The notes under the pieces were generated by a model. The model saw nothing but the letters and a program-made list of their open reading frames with translations, was not told the DNA's origin and did not search any database. From Methylomonas methanica (lineage in GTDB: Bacteria; Pseudomonadota; Gammaproteobacteria; Methylococcales; Methylomonadaceae): a stretch of 64,000 nucleotides of DNA. The stretch is from assembly GCF_001644035.1 (NCBI RefSeq), contig NZ_LUUG01000071.1:1-64000 (forward strand), given 5' to 3'. This document shows positions 38,282 through 47,630 of the stretch, piece after piece (position 1 is the stretch's first letter; each line of letters begins with the position of its first letter). A program made the translations under genes and the position numbers.

Positions 38282-38920
38282 TCAAAATTCCGGTACGGTG
38301 GCTACGCTGCTCAGACCGTAGGCGTTGAAATTGCCGGCCACCGGCGCGGTGGTTTCGGTTTTGGCGACCCATAAACAGAAGGTTTGCCCGCCACTCAAGC
38401 TTTGCAGACGAATAAAAGGCAAGGCCACCGAAGGCTTGAGCATATCGCAATAACGAAACGCCAGCGGATAAGCCTCGTTCTCCACCGCGGCGCGCACTTC
38501 CACCGTCATGTTCAGCGCGGTCGCCAAATCCAGTCCGTGGCGTCTGGCATAGCGTCGCGCCAATCGTTCCGGGTTGGTTTTGGGTTGCGCGCGCCGATAA
38601 ACCGCGTATCCCAGCAGCTTGTCGGGTACGGGTCGAACACCGGTGCAATGCACGTAATCGCTTAATCTGGCCAGACGCTGTGTGGCATTAAAGCGTTGCA
38701 ACGTTGATTCATCGTCGGCAAACAGGCGGCATTTGTCACCTAGGCTAAGCCGCTTCTCTTCCGCCCGGTATTTGGGAAAGCCAATACCGATAGCTCCCCG
38801 CCGTTCCTCGTTTTGCATTTCGACGAAACCCAAATGCAGTTGCTGGAACACTTTGGACCAGAGAAAATTCAGCCCAAGCTCGGGATTGGACAACAAGGTG
38901 ATTTCCAGATAAAAGCGCAT
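38282..38920 (-). CDS. csy4: Cas6f/Csy4 CRISPR RNA endoribonuclease
   Basis: Cleaves the I-F pre-crRNA at the base of the repeat hairpin and stays bound to the 3' end. The 212-residue protein starts FYLEITLL and has the catalytic His29 in LHLGF, the same number as in Pseudomonas aeruginosa Csy4 (187 residues). A basic helix (ERLARRYARRHG) near residue 120 corresponds to the arginine-rich RNA-binding helix, and GLSSVATVPEF ends it with the usual YGLS(x)ATVP motif. Last gene before the leader. Confidence 0.95.
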   Translation of the reverse strand: MRFYLEITLLSNPELGLNFLWSKVFQQLHLGFVEMQNEERRGAIGIGFPKYRAEEKRLSLGDKCRLFADDESTLQRFNATQRLARLSDYVHCTGVRPVPDKLLGYAVYRRAQPKTNPERLARRYARRHGLDLATALNMTVEVRAAVENEAYPLAFRYCDMLKPSVALPFIRLQSLSGGQTFCLWVAKTETTAPVAGNFNAYGLSSVATVPEF

Positions 38921-38923
38921 GAC

Positions 38924-39961
38924 TCAATCCTTGCCGCTTTCGCCGAACACGCCGCCGCGCACCAGCACCGCCATCACATAATGTTGCTCGGTTTGGCTCA
39001 ATTCGCCACCGCGCGCGAATCGGTCGAACAGCGTGTAAAAGTCGGCCTTGGCTTTAGGCGTGCGGAAGGCTTTACCCAGATTGGTAACGGCGCCGTAGGG
39101 TTCGACGGCTATCGGGCCGATGAACGGATTGTCTTCGTCCACCGGATACCAGGTATCGATGCTACGTAGCGCGTTGCCGATTTTTTGCGAGTGCATGCCG
39201 GCCTGGCCGTCAATGTGATAGAGGATTTTGCTTTTTTTGGATTTGCTGTTGCCCTTGTCCAGCACCAGTTCTTCGCTGGGGTAGACATCCTGGGCTTGGC
39301 CGACTTGGGCGTAGGCATCGACGGTCAATAGCAAAAATTCGGTCTGGCCGCTGAGGGCGGCGGCGATTTTGTCGGCCAACGCGGCGACATCAGAGTGGTT
39401 GTGGTCGAAGTCTTTCAAATTAAAGGCTTTAGAGTCGAAGGTCCACGCGGTTTGTTGTCCCTCGTTACGGACGCTGACCACCACTTCGATACGCTCGGCA
39501 CCGACCCGGTTGCGCCACAGGAAGCGGGCGTTGGCCAGGTTGGTGGCGTAGCGTTTGGCCAGTTCTTTAAAGCCTTCTGCCAGGACATAGCCGCCAGCGG
39601 CCTGTTGGTAACTGGCGGCGAATTCGGCGCTGTTGCAGGCAGACGGTTTCTCGACGCCGCTCAGCACTTTTAGGCTGAAGCTGAGCTTTAAGGTGTCTTG
39701 TTCGCTGCCCAATGCGCAACTGTCCACGGTTTGTAGGTTCGGCTTCTCGACTTCGGCGTCCAATTTGGCGGGGTCGTCTTGCAGGGCTTTTTTCAGGCGG
39801 TTGGAAATGGTGCCGCGCACCGATTTTTCTTGCAGTTTCAGCGGTTCCGCCGCTTCATGCCGTTTATCCCAATGCGCGCCGTAAAGCCGGCCATCGGATG
39901 GCACCAGCTTTTTTTCGAAGGCCAGTACGGTTGCCGCGGCGATTTTGTCTGTTTTTGCCAT
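38924..39961 (-). CDS. csy3: Cas7f/Csy3, backbone subunit of the I-F Cascade
   Basis: Six copies line the crRNA in the Csy complex. The 345 residues (about 342 in P. aeruginosa) include the start IAAATVLAFEKKLVPSDG, TVDSCALGSEQDTLKLSF and VEVVVSVRNEG-like strands, then SKKSKILYHIDGQAGMHSQK. It begins 16 bases after csy2 and ends three bases before csy4. Confidence 0.95.
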   Translation of the reverse strand: MAKTDKIAAATVLAFEKKLVPSDGRLYGAHWDKRHEAAEPLKLQEKSVRGTISNRLKKALQDDPAKLDAEVEKPNLQTVDSCALGSEQDTLKLSFSLKVLSGVEKPSACNSAEFAASYQQAAGGYVLAEGFKELAKRYATNLANARFLWRNRVGAERIEVVVSVRNEGQQTAWTFDSKAFNLKDFDHNHSDVAALADKIAAALSGQTEFLLLTVDAYAQVGQAQDVYPSEELVLDKGNSKSKKSKILYHIDGQAGMHSQKIGNALRSIDTWYPVDEDNPFIGPIAVEPYGAVTNLGKAFRTPKAKADFYTLFDRFARGGELSQTEQHYVMAVLVRGGVFGESGKD

Positions 39962-39977
39962 GATGTTTTCCTTGCTG

Positions 39978-40856
39978 TTAAGCGTTACGGGGGTGTTGTT
40001 CGATTAAATACAGCTTGTTTTGCGCGTCGTAGCGGCCGCGCCAAAGTAAGTGCTCCAGGCGCTTAAGCCTATACGGCATCACGAATTCGCCCAAGGTGAC
40101 CAGGCTTTCGGCGAAACGGTGCGGGGTGTTTAGGTCGCGCTGCTGCTCGGCAAAGCCCAGTTCGCCGATGCCGTGAAAGCCTGTGGCAATCGGTACGATC
40201 CAGCCCTTGGTTTTGCGCTCGGCGCTCCAGGTAACATGGCCTTCGGCATCGATTTGGCTGCGGTGGTGGACGGTCAAGTAATCGAGCATGGCATCGATGG
40301 CATCTTGTCCATCTTGCATGGCCTGGGCCATGAGTTCGCGGCGTTCCAGCAAGACGTAGCCGGGCATCAGTTTGCGAGTCAGTTTGCCGAGCTCGATGTC
40401 GCCGTCGATTTTCAGCAACTCCGGTTTCTGAAACGACAGAATGTCGCCGCCGGCCAGTTTCATTGTGGTTAGTTGCTGCTGCACGGCGGCTAAAAAGGCG
40501 TCGGTATCGCCCATATCCACGCCTTGATATTCGATGACTAACGTGACATTGAGATGGCAGCGGGCTTCTTCGATGAAAGACGGCCGGTCGCCGGTTTTAT
40601 CCAACGGATTGCCGGTGCCGACGATGGAATGCACGTAATCGCCCCGGCCTTGGTAGGTTTGCAAATCAATTTGATGGCAAGACACGGCGCAGGCGCTAAA
40701 ACGCAGTTCGGCGAACGACCCGGCGTTAAGCTTGCGCTGCAAGGCATGCACACCGCCGAGCCAAGCCGTCATGGCCGGAAAGCCGATGGTGTAGGGGCTG
40801 GACAAGGCGTTGGCGTTGTGGATTTTCAGGCGCGGAATGATCAGGAAGCGGTTCAT
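39978..40856 (-). CDS. csy2: Cas5f/Csy2, I-F Cascade subunit
   Basis: Binds the crRNA 5' handle together with Csy1. The real protein (292 residues; about 327 in P. aeruginosa) starts at the ATG at 40856 with RFLIIPRLKIHNANALSSPY; that ATG forms an ATGA overlap with the csy1 stop. The longer frame reaching to 41114 is csy1 read in another frame. Further blocks are GFPAMTAWLGGVHALQRKL and MPGYVLLERRELM. Confidence 0.93.
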   Translation of the reverse strand: MNRFLIIPRLKIHNANALSSPYTIGFPAMTAWLGGVHALQRKLNAGSFAELRFSACAVSCHQIDLQTYQGRGDYVHSIVGTGNPLDKTGDRPSFIEEARCHLNVTLVIEYQGVDMGDTDAFLAAVQQQLTTMKLAGGDILSFQKPELLKIDGDIELGKLTRKLMPGYVLLERRELMAQAMQDGQDAIDAMLDYLTVHHRSQIDAEGHVTWSAERKTKGWIVPIATGFHGIGELGFAEQQRDLNTPHRFAESLVTLGEFVMPYRLKRLEHLLWRGRYDAQNKLYLIEQHPRNA

Positions 40857-42091
40857 CGCAACACCTCCCGGTGTTCGGTGAGCAGTTGCCGAAACGCCCT
40901 GGATTCGGGGTCGCCGAGAGGGATGGCTTTTTGCTCGCCCACGGCTTTTTTGTAAGCGATGCCCAACCAAGACACCACGGCAACGATGATTTCGTCCAGC
41001 CATTCGTCCTCGCTGTCGCGCCGCTGAGCGTTTGCCGCGTCCAGCCAAAGTTTTTGTGCTGGCGGTAATACGCTGGTTTCCGACCAGCCGGCGGGCAGTT
41101 CGCGAATCGCCCAAACCTTTTCCATCAGTTGTTCGACGATCTGCAAAATCCAGTAATCCCGGCCCTCACGCACGTCGATGTTGTTGGGCACAGTGTCGAG
41201 AAACAATTTATGTAGGGCTTTGAATTTGTCCTGGTAATCCTTGAGATACAGGCTTTGCGCAAAGAAGTTGGTCGCGGGTTTCTGCGTGGCGCGCAGTTCC
41301 AAAGGCGGCGGCAGCGAAGGCAGAAGATAGGCGGTCCCGCCGTTTTGGTTATTCAATACGCTGATGTTTTGCGGTTTGGTGCCGCCGAAGCCAATCACGG
41401 TTAGATTGTAGATTTCATCGAAACCTTGTTCGTGATGGATTTGATTGCGGCGGTCTGTGCGGGCTTGTTTGGCGGCTTCGGAAAAACGTAGCACGTTGAT
41501 GCGTTCCTTGAGCTTGAACATTAGCCCGGACGGCGTCAGCAGGGATAGCAGGTGATAATCGTCGTCGACCGGGAAATAGACTTGTTTGATTTTTTCCGAG
41601 GTTTTGACCGTTTCCGCAGCGCCGGATTTGATGCTCAGCAAGCCTTGCCGCAGTTCCTGGAAGGCTGTCGGTATATTGAATTGTTGTTGGATCAGCGGGG
41701 TATCCTGTTCGAGGTGCGCCAACACCGTTTGTCCGTCGCTCAGCGTCAAGGATAGAAACTTGTGCACGTCCAGCGCCGCAGCGTTGCCGAAGACGTCGAA
41801 ATCGGCGGCAACGTTTCCGGTGCGCAGATAGCCGTCCGCTTTACGTTCGGCGTCGGCTATGACCGAACTGGTTTTGGCGCAGGGATGGCTGAATTTTCCG
41901 GGATGTGTGACCATTGCCAATTGTCCGGCCCGCTTGGCGGCATCTGGCAACCAATTCGCCAAGTCGAACTTATCAGCGGCGGCGCGTTCGATGTCTTGTT
42001 GCTCGGCTTCGGTTTTGGCTGACTTTAATTTTTCTTTAAGCCAGGCCGCTCGGCGTTCCGACAGAAAAATTTGTACTGAGGGTTCCAACAT
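40853..42091 (-). CDS. csy1: Cas8f/Csy1, large subunit of the I-F Cascade
   Basis: Recognises the GG PAM and the crRNA 5' end. The 412 residues (about 434 in P. aeruginosa) show ERRAAWLKEKLKSA at the start, THPGKFSHPCAK, GFGGTKPQNISVLNNQNGG (a strong Csy1 signature) and LPPPLELR. It starts the csy1-2-3-4 unit; the 213 bases upstream (42092-42304) separate it from the toxin gene and probably carry its own promoter. Confidence 0.93.
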   Translation of the reverse strand: MLEPSVQIFLSERRAAWLKEKLKSAKTEAEQQDIERAAADKFDLANWLPDAAKRAGQLAMVTHPGKFSHPCAKTSSVIADAERKADGYLRTGNVAADFDVFGNAAALDVHKFLSLTLSDGQTVLAHLEQDTPLIQQQFNIPTAFQELRQGLLSIKSGAAETVKTSEKIKQVYFPVDDDYHLLSLLTPSGLMFKLKERINVLRFSEAAKQARTDRRNQIHHEQGFDEIYNLTVIGFGGTKPQNISVLNNQNGGTAYLLPSLPPPLELRATQKPATNFFAQSLYLKDYQDKFKALHKLFLDTVPNNIDVREGRDYWILQIVEQLMEKVWAIRELPAGWSETSVLPPAQKLWLDAANAQRRDSEDEWLDEIIVAVVSWLGIAYKKAVGEQKAIPLGDPESRAFRQLLTEHREVLR

Positions 42092-42304
42092 GTTTGCAGT
42101 CCTTGTTCAGCTTTTCGCGCCGTAGAGTGTAGGCTAGAACCTTGCAGACCTACGATAACATGGTTGCCGATGACGTTTGAGCGCTTACAACCCAACCTGC
42201 ATGACCGGAAATCTTGTTTTTATTGAGTCGGATTTTTGAAAATGAAGCTTTCCGAGGCACCCTATAGCGTTCCTATTTAGAGACGCCATGAAATTCGGAA
42301 AAAA

Positions 42305-42598
42305 TTAGTAACCCGCTTCTTTTTGATGGCGGAAAGCTAGGACATGAATCGCATTGGCACCCGGTTCATAGCGATAGAGCGCCACATAACCAGAATCGCC
42401 GAACGGAATAATCAACTCGCGCAGTTCCTGGATGTCTTGCAAGGGCCTCCCGATATCGGGCTCCGATTCTAAAAGTCGGAATTGTCCCGATATGGCCTGA
42501 CTCGCACGTTTTGCCGCCAAAGGATTTTTGGCAATAAGGAATCGACGGCAGCGCTCCAAGCCTTGTATCGCCCCTTGTGTGACAATTACTCGTGGCAC
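42305..42598 (-). CDS. RelE/ParE-family toxin
   Basis: A 97-residue toxin of the RelE/ParE superfamily: VTQGAIQGLERCRRFLIAKNP forms the first helices, DIGRPLQDIQELRELIIPFG and YVALYRYEPGANAIHVLAFRHQKE the beta sheet. These proteins cut mRNA on the ribosome or poison gyrase; the subgroup cannot be told. GTG start overlapping the antitoxin gene by 13 bases. The module lies between cas2-3 and csy1, an unusual place. Confidence 0.85.
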   Translation of the reverse strand: MPRVIVTQGAIQGLERCRRFLIAKNPLAAKRASQAISGQFRLLESEPDIGRPLQDIQELRELIIPFGDSGYVALYRYEPGANAIHVLAFRHQKEAGY

Positions 42599-42858
42599 TC
42601 AGGTGCCTCTTGATCCGTATCGGTACCCCAAGTATTCAGCCAGTCGCCCACTTCCTGGCCGGTTAAATGCTTGCCGGTTTCTTGATAGGCTTGCCAAGAG
42701 GCCAAGGCTTCCTGCTTGAAACTTTCTCTGGATTCTTCACGTTCCACGTAATCGCGGATTGCTTCGCGCATAATCCAATGAGCCGAACGATGCCGCAACT
42801 CGGCTAAGTGCTGAATCCGGAATTTGAGATCATTGTCTATCTTGATGGATGTGGCCAT
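42586..42858 (-). CDS. Ribbon-helix-helix antitoxin
   Basis: A 90-residue antitoxin: the N-terminal RHH/CopG domain reads ATSIKIDNDLKFRIQHLAEL and SAHWIMREAIRDYVEREE, the acidic C-terminal tail (WLNTWGTDTDQEAPE) would wrap the toxin. I start at the ATG at 42858 (AAGGTG upstream); a longer frame from 42906 adds 16 residues without homology. It likely represses its own promoter in 42859-43047. Confidence 0.87.
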   Translation of the reverse strand: MATSIKIDNDLKFRIQHLAELRHRSAHWIMREAIRDYVEREESRESFKQEALASWQAYQETGKHLTGQEVGDWLNTWGTDTDQEAPECHE

Positions 42859-43047
42859 AGCGAGCACCTTGTTATTAAAAGGTAATACCTTCAGATACTC
42901 TAGCATTCAGGAATGATATTTTTCCAATGAAAAAATTCAACGCCTCCCTCAATCATTCGCGCCTTCGAAAGTAATAAGAAATTAGGTGCTTTATCTGTGG
43001 CGACCAGTTTACGGCCCGAAGGCCCGTAATCCGTCACAAACTAAGCG

Positions 43048-46000
43048 TTAGCGACGTTGATCTTTACCAGGCTTCCAAAACCCCAGCTCCTGGCAATAAG
43101 CAAACACAAAGCGTTCACCAGACAGCAGATCGTTGTCGTCAATCCGCACATTGATTTCGCCGTAACGCAAAGCCGTGTCGGTTGGCGTCCAGCCCTTTTC
43201 CTCGGCATGTCGCTCGAGTAGCTCGGCATAATCCCGATGCAGCCACCATCTTTCCCGTTCCCGTTCGCTCAGTGCCACTCGCTCGATTTTGTACGTATTT
43301 TCGACAGTATTTGTGCCGCCTTGTTGCAGTTTCTCGACGAACTGCCAATCGAAATTTTCGTTTGGCACGTCGAATAAAATGCACTGCTTATCGGATTGGC
43401 GAAAGGGAGTCAGATGTTGCGGCAAGGCTGTCAACCACCAGCATCCGCCGAGCCAACCTTGCAGGCTTTCCGGCCCGCATTGGCCGTAGCTGGTCAGCAA
43501 ATTTTGAATGCAATGGTGCTTCAGATCGGCCAGATTCTCGGCCGGCCTTAGTTCGGCGCTGCTTCGAATACGCGGCGCGGCGGTGATAGCCTGCAATTGT
43601 TCAGCAGGAATCAACCGTTTCAAGTCATGCGTCGCCAACTGCTGGCGCGGGCTTTCGAAGCCCGGTCGGCAAAAAGCCGGCAGATCGTCGCCTTGCAACA
43701 GCGCTTTCAAGTTGTATTGCAGCAAGCCGATATTCGGCGCTTTCGGCGTGTGTGGCCGATGCCGCAATACGCGCCCGGCCAACTGGATGATGGAGCGATA
43801 AGACGATGGCTCGACCACCGCCCAATCGAAATCGTGGTCGCGGCCGACTTCCTCGACCGGTGTCGCTACCAGGATGAAAATTAAGTTGTCGGCTTGGCAG
43901 CGGTCGATATACCGGCGGATTACAGAGTCGTCGAACACTGCGGTGGGCTGGTCGCGTTTTAACACCGCATCCAGATGCCGTTCCTGTTCGTGGCGCAATA
44001 ACAAGACCTGCTGGCTATGGTAGGCCATGATGCGAATCTCGATATCCTCCGGCCAATCCGGCGATTGCGCCAGATAACGGGTCAATGCGATGCAGGGAGG
44101 AATGTTCGCCATCCGCACCACACCGAACGAAACCCGTTTTCCGCTGTGCGGGTCGGGCTCGCCATGGCGGCGATGTTGCTCAACCACCGCATCTTGAATC
44201 GTCTTAAAGAAAGCCTGCTCGACGGACAGGCTGTTATCCTCGGACGGAGAAAAATCGACGATCTCGGCGATGCGTTTGGCGGGATTTTGCCGGATGTTTT
44301 GCAACTTGGCGCTACGTTTTTCGACAAAGATCCAATGCGTTTGCCGGTATGCTTGAATGTCGGCGTTTTGCAGTGTGGCGATTTCGCAGTCCGATTCGTC
44401 TATCCACGCACAGCCGATTTGGCTGTTCAAGCCGCGAGCTTGGGCAAACAAACGCCAACCTTCCCGGTAGGCGTTGAAATAACCTTCGGCCAAGGCCGGC
44501 GGAATCGTCGCAGAGGAAATCATTACCTTGCAGCCGGACATGCCGGCCAGGTGAATCAAGCGACCGATAGCAATCAAATCATCACCATCAAAGTCGTCGA
44601 TTTCGTCGATGACCAAATCCGACGACATCAGCCGCAAGCTGGGCAGAATGTAACGCCCGCCGCGCCGGGTTTCGGTGGCCGCCATCAAATGATCGATGGT
44701 GCAGGCCAGCACCGGGGCATAGAGGAATTTTTGCTTGCGCTGGTCAATTTGGCCGGCCCTATCGGTCCATAGCGTGCTTAAGGCGCTGAGCGCTTGGTCG
44801 GGAATGTCGAAATCGACGTCGTTGTCGTCCCACCATTCTTCGGCCGATTCCGAGCCGCTTTTCTCGTCAGCCCCGCTGGCTTCCGTCTTTTGCCGGGCTT
44901 GATTATGCAGTTCCAGCACCGCGCACGAACCAATCAGTACCGCCAATTCGCTGTTATCCAGGCCAATGCGCGCCCGATATTCATCGCCGGTTTGTAACGT
45001 CAAGGTGCGCAAACCCAAGGCTAAAGCGTAACGCAAACTTTCACCGTCCTTGGACAAGGCTTGCATGATTTTGGCGTTGGCCAGAGTTTTGCCGCAACCG
45101 GTGCTGGCCATGTTGACCGCGAAGAAACCGAAACGCGTTTCCGCCAAATTCCGCACGGTTTTCCACACCTTGATGGCCGCAACTGCTTGGTCCTGCCAGC
45201 GGAAACGGGCATCGGCGCTTTTTTGTTTCAGCCGCTTTACGTCGTAGACCGGCGGCGGCTCGGATTCGAATAAAGGCAAGCGGCGAGCGACGGTCACGGC
45301 CTGTTTTGCGACCCGCACCAAATGCTCGTCCAGAAGTTGCTTGAGTTCTCCGTGCTTATCGGTATTGGCGTAAAGCGGTACGATTTTTTGCCAGCTTTTG
45401 TCGGCCTCTTGCGAAGAATAGTTGTGGTCGCCCAGCATCAGACTCAACCGGGAATAGTGCAGCACCAGCCGGTAACTGCCGTCGGCCATCGTTTGTTCCA
45501 GCATCGGCAGGCAAGCTTGCAATTTGGTCGCCGCCGTTTGTAGTTGTGTCAGCCATGGAGCGGATTGGTTGAGCAGACCGTGGGGAAATTCGAAACATTG
45601 GTTCAGGCGGTCGGTGTCGGCTTCGTTCTGATAACCCCAGTCAGCGGTGATGTAGGCAAGGGTTTTTCGCAGACTCAGCGCAGGTTCATCTTGCCACGCT
45701 TTGGCGGCGTCCTTATTTCTAAAATCCGGCAGCTTGTGGTGCGTAACCACCAACCAGGCGATCAAGCCGGCGGCATCCGGCAGACCTTCCATCGGCTTTT
45801 TGCCGACTTGGCAGACGGCTTGCTGGATTGCGTGTTCGTCGATCACGCCGTCCGCCAAACGCTTTAACCATTCGGCGTCGCCGGTTGCGCCGTTAACGAA
45901 CGCTTTCAGCAGCAATAACGATAACCACTCGTGCCGCAACGGGTCGGGCGGCTGCTTGGACGACAGTTTATTTTGAAAACATAGCGATGCCTTGCCCCAA

Positions 46001-46371
46001 TCGTGGAATAGCGCAGCTAAAGTAGTCAGCGCTTTGATCAACGGCAGATAATGCCAGTCGCTTTCCCAGTGGTTGTTTACGACCGTTTTTTGCGTGCTGT
46101 TGACCGGCACGATGCCTTCCGAGTTGAAGCGGCGGCGATTGCCGACTATCCAAACCAACTCGCTACGGCTGCGCGACCTAAGCCAGTGGCAGGACACGGC
46201 GGTACTTTTCGTCGCTGTCTTGCGTAGTAATTTTTTCACCGCTTGCAGGCCTTCTTCGGTAATCACGGTCTGCCAAGTGTTGTCGCCTATCCGGTTGGCG
46301 AAGGCGTCCAGCACGCGGCGGGTGCGGGCCAGGGCTTTTTTCTGGCATTGGCTGACGAAGGTGACCATCAT
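43048..46371 (-). CDS. cas3: Cas2-Cas3 fusion, I-F nuclease-helicase
   Basis: Degrades target DNA and takes part in spacer acquisition with Cas1. The 1107 residues match the I-F fusion (about 1076 in P. aeruginosa): an N-terminal Cas2-like domain (about 1-95), HD nuclease domain with His123-Asp124 in LFHDWGKAS and later RHEW, helicase domain with Walker A STGCGKT (Lys428), DEID at 589-592, SSATIPP (motif III) and the motif VI region QLAGRVLRH. All catalytic motifs are intact. The start overlaps the cas1 stop. Downstream, at 43010-43029, TTACGG...CCGTAA forms a hairpin that may end the cas1-cas3 transcript. Confidence 0.95.
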   Translation of the reverse strand: MMVTFVSQCQKKALARTRRVLDAFANRIGDNTWQTVITEEGLQAVKKLLRKTATKSTAVSCHWLRSRSRSELVWIVGNRRRFNSEGIVPVNSTQKTVVNNHWESDWHYLPLIKALTTLAALFHDWGKASLCFQNKLSSKQPPDPLRHEWLSLLLLKAFVNGATGDAEWLKRLADGVIDEHAIQQAVCQVGKKPMEGLPDAAGLIAWLVVTHHKLPDFRNKDAAKAWQDEPALSLRKTLAYITADWGYQNEADTDRLNQCFEFPHGLLNQSAPWLTQLQTAATKLQACLPMLEQTMADGSYRLVLHYSRLSLMLGDHNYSSQEADKSWQKIVPLYANTDKHGELKQLLDEHLVRVAKQAVTVARRLPLFESEPPPVYDVKRLKQKSADARFRWQDQAVAAIKVWKTVRNLAETRFGFFAVNMASTGCGKTLANAKIMQALSKDGESLRYALALGLRTLTLQTGDEYRARIGLDNSELAVLIGSCAVLELHNQARQKTEASGADEKSGSESAEEWWDDNDVDFDIPDQALSALSTLWTDRAGQIDQRKQKFLYAPVLACTIDHLMAATETRRGGRYILPSLRLMSSDLVIDEIDDFDGDDLIAIGRLIHLAGMSGCKVMISSATIPPALAEGYFNAYREGWRLFAQARGLNSQIGCAWIDESDCEIATLQNADIQAYRQTHWIFVEKRSAKLQNIRQNPAKRIAEIVDFSPSEDNSLSVEQAFFKTIQDAVVEQHRRHGEPDPHSGKRVSFGVVRMANIPPCIALTRYLAQSPDWPEDIEIRIMAYHSQQVLLLRHEQERHLDAVLKRDQPTAVFDDSVIRRYIDRCQADNLIFILVATPVEEVGRDHDFDWAVVEPSSYRSIIQLAGRVLRHRPHTPKAPNIGLLQYNLKALLQGDDLPAFCRPGFESPRQQLATHDLKRLIPAEQLQAITAAPRIRSSAELRPAENLADLKHHCIQNLLTSYGQCGPESLQGWLGGCWWLTALPQHLTPFRQSDKQCILFDVPNENFDWQFVEKLQQGGTNTVENTYKIERVALSERERERWWLHRDYAELLERHAEEKGWTPTDTALRYGEINVRIDDNDLLSGERFVFAYCQELGFWKPGKDQRR

Positions 46372-47354
46372 GGTGAATTCCCCTCACCCTGCCCTCTCCC
46401 GGAGGGAGAGGGTTCCGATACCCCGATGGCTTGTTGCTTAACCTGCTCGAACATGAAATCCAGGGCTTTGTGGTCGGTGAATTTTTGCAGGATTTGCTGG
46501 CGAAATTCCTGCTCGCTCATTTTTTCCTTGGCGCAGACAAAGGCCCAGGGCAGGACGATGGCATCCTTGACCAAGTCGGCAACGTCGAATACCAAGGCAC
46601 CGCGCCGGGTTTTGCCGTGCATCACCGCGAAGCCGTGCGGAATGCCGAGCACCCATAGCGTGGTGGCGGCGAGGCCGTAAGCCAGATAATTGCCGTGGTT
46701 TAAGAAGCCATTGGCTAGGTCAGTGGCGTCGTGGTCACGGCTAAAGTCAGTGTGCTTGGTGGCTTGGGCGGCGTAGCGGTAAAGTTGTTTGGTCAGCAGC
46801 GCTTCGCGTTGCAGCAAATCGCCAACTTTACCGGCCTGCTTGACTTGCGAGGCGTAATCGTCCAGCGCGGCGGCTATGGCGCTGTCGTCGGCGAAGATGT
46901 TTTCGGCTTGCAGGTCGCGGTCTTTGTTCCAGACCCGGCGCAGGTAATCGATTCGGGCTTGTTGAAAGGCTTTGGCGACCGTCAAACGTTGTGCGTCGTC
47001 GAACCAAAATTTTAACCAACCCTGGATGTATTCGGTGGGGCGGTATTCGCTTTGCGGCGTTAGCCATTCGATTTCGCAGCCGCTAAACAAGGGCGTGCCT
47101 CCGCCGCCGCAAAAGCCGACCAGTACGCCGGCACTAGCCAGCATGCGCATCGCCGCCTGGGTGATCGAGGTGCCTGTGCCAAGCAGGATAACGGTGGTAT
47201 TGGCGATGGGAATATTCCAATACAGGTTTTCGTCTTTGGCTTCGGTCAGGTAGAGGACGCGGCCGTCTTTCTGCATCACCCGGCATTTTTCCAGGTAGTA
47301 GATGTTGGCGCGCTTGGAGTGGAGGATGGCTTTGAGATCGGTGAGTTGTTCCAT
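46368..47354 (-). CDS. cas1: Cas1 integrase, type I-F
   Basis: Integrates new spacers. 328 residues, about the family length. Visible are TTVILLGTGTSITQAAMR, the VGFCGGGGTP loop and the catalytic block MHGKTRRGALVFDVADLVKD with the conserved His and Asp. The C-terminal GVSEPSPSGRGQGEGNSP is unlike Cas1 and is encoded by a dispersed palindromic repeat (46392-46412), so the original stop was probably displaced. The gene overlaps cas3 by four bases. Confidence 0.94.
   Translation of the reverse strand: MEQLTDLKAILHSKRANIYYLEKCRVMQKDGRVLYLTEAKDENLYWNIPIANTTVILLGTGTSITQAAMRMLASAGVLVGFCGGGGTPLFSGCEIEWLTPQSEYRPTEYIQGWLKFWFDDAQRLTVAKAFQQARIDYLRRVWNKDRDLQAENIFADDSAIAAALDDYASQVKQAGKVGDLLQREALLTKQLYRYAAQATKHTDFSRDHDATDLANGFLNHGNYLAYGLAATTLWVLGIPHGFAVMHGKTRRGALVFDVADLVKDAIVLPWAFVCAKEKMSEQEFRQQILQKFTDHKALDFMFEQVKQQAIGVSEPSPSGRGQGEGNSP
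46392..46412. repeat. Palindromic repeat inside the cas1 3' end
   Basis: CCCTCTCCC (46392-46400) and GGGAGAGGG (46404-46412) form a perfect 9-bp stem with a three-base loop. The unit resembles a widely dispersed proteobacterial repeat that, when translated, gives Ser-Pro-Leu-Pro/Gly-Arg-Gly-rich peptides; here it supplies the last codons of cas1 and lies just after the cas3 start region. Confidence 0.65.
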
Positions 47355-47630
47355 AACCTGATTTTCTTGAATTTCCTATAAAAAAAGATTATTGCGGACA
47401 TTTTTCGTTAGCGTCAATCTAAAGGATTGCCAAAAATTCTCGGGTTAGATATCGGACTCAAAAGCAGATAATCGAAATAGGTAATGCCTAGCTTATTGGC
47501 GGATGGATGCAGGTTGCGCGATCAAGCGGTCGGTAAATACCCGCAGTAAATGAAATTGCCGCTTGCCTTGTGGACGCGACCTATGATCGAAGTACTCGTC
47601 TATTGATACGGCGCGTTGACGTTTTAATAT

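Noticed and set aside
40857-41114. N-terminal extension of csy2 by 86 residues
   Set aside because: It is csy1 read in another frame; the true csy2 start overlaps the csy1 stop.
46073-46680. Plus-strand frames over the cas1/cas3 junction
   Set aside because: They are antisense shadows of cas3 and cas1, extended by the palindromic repeat.
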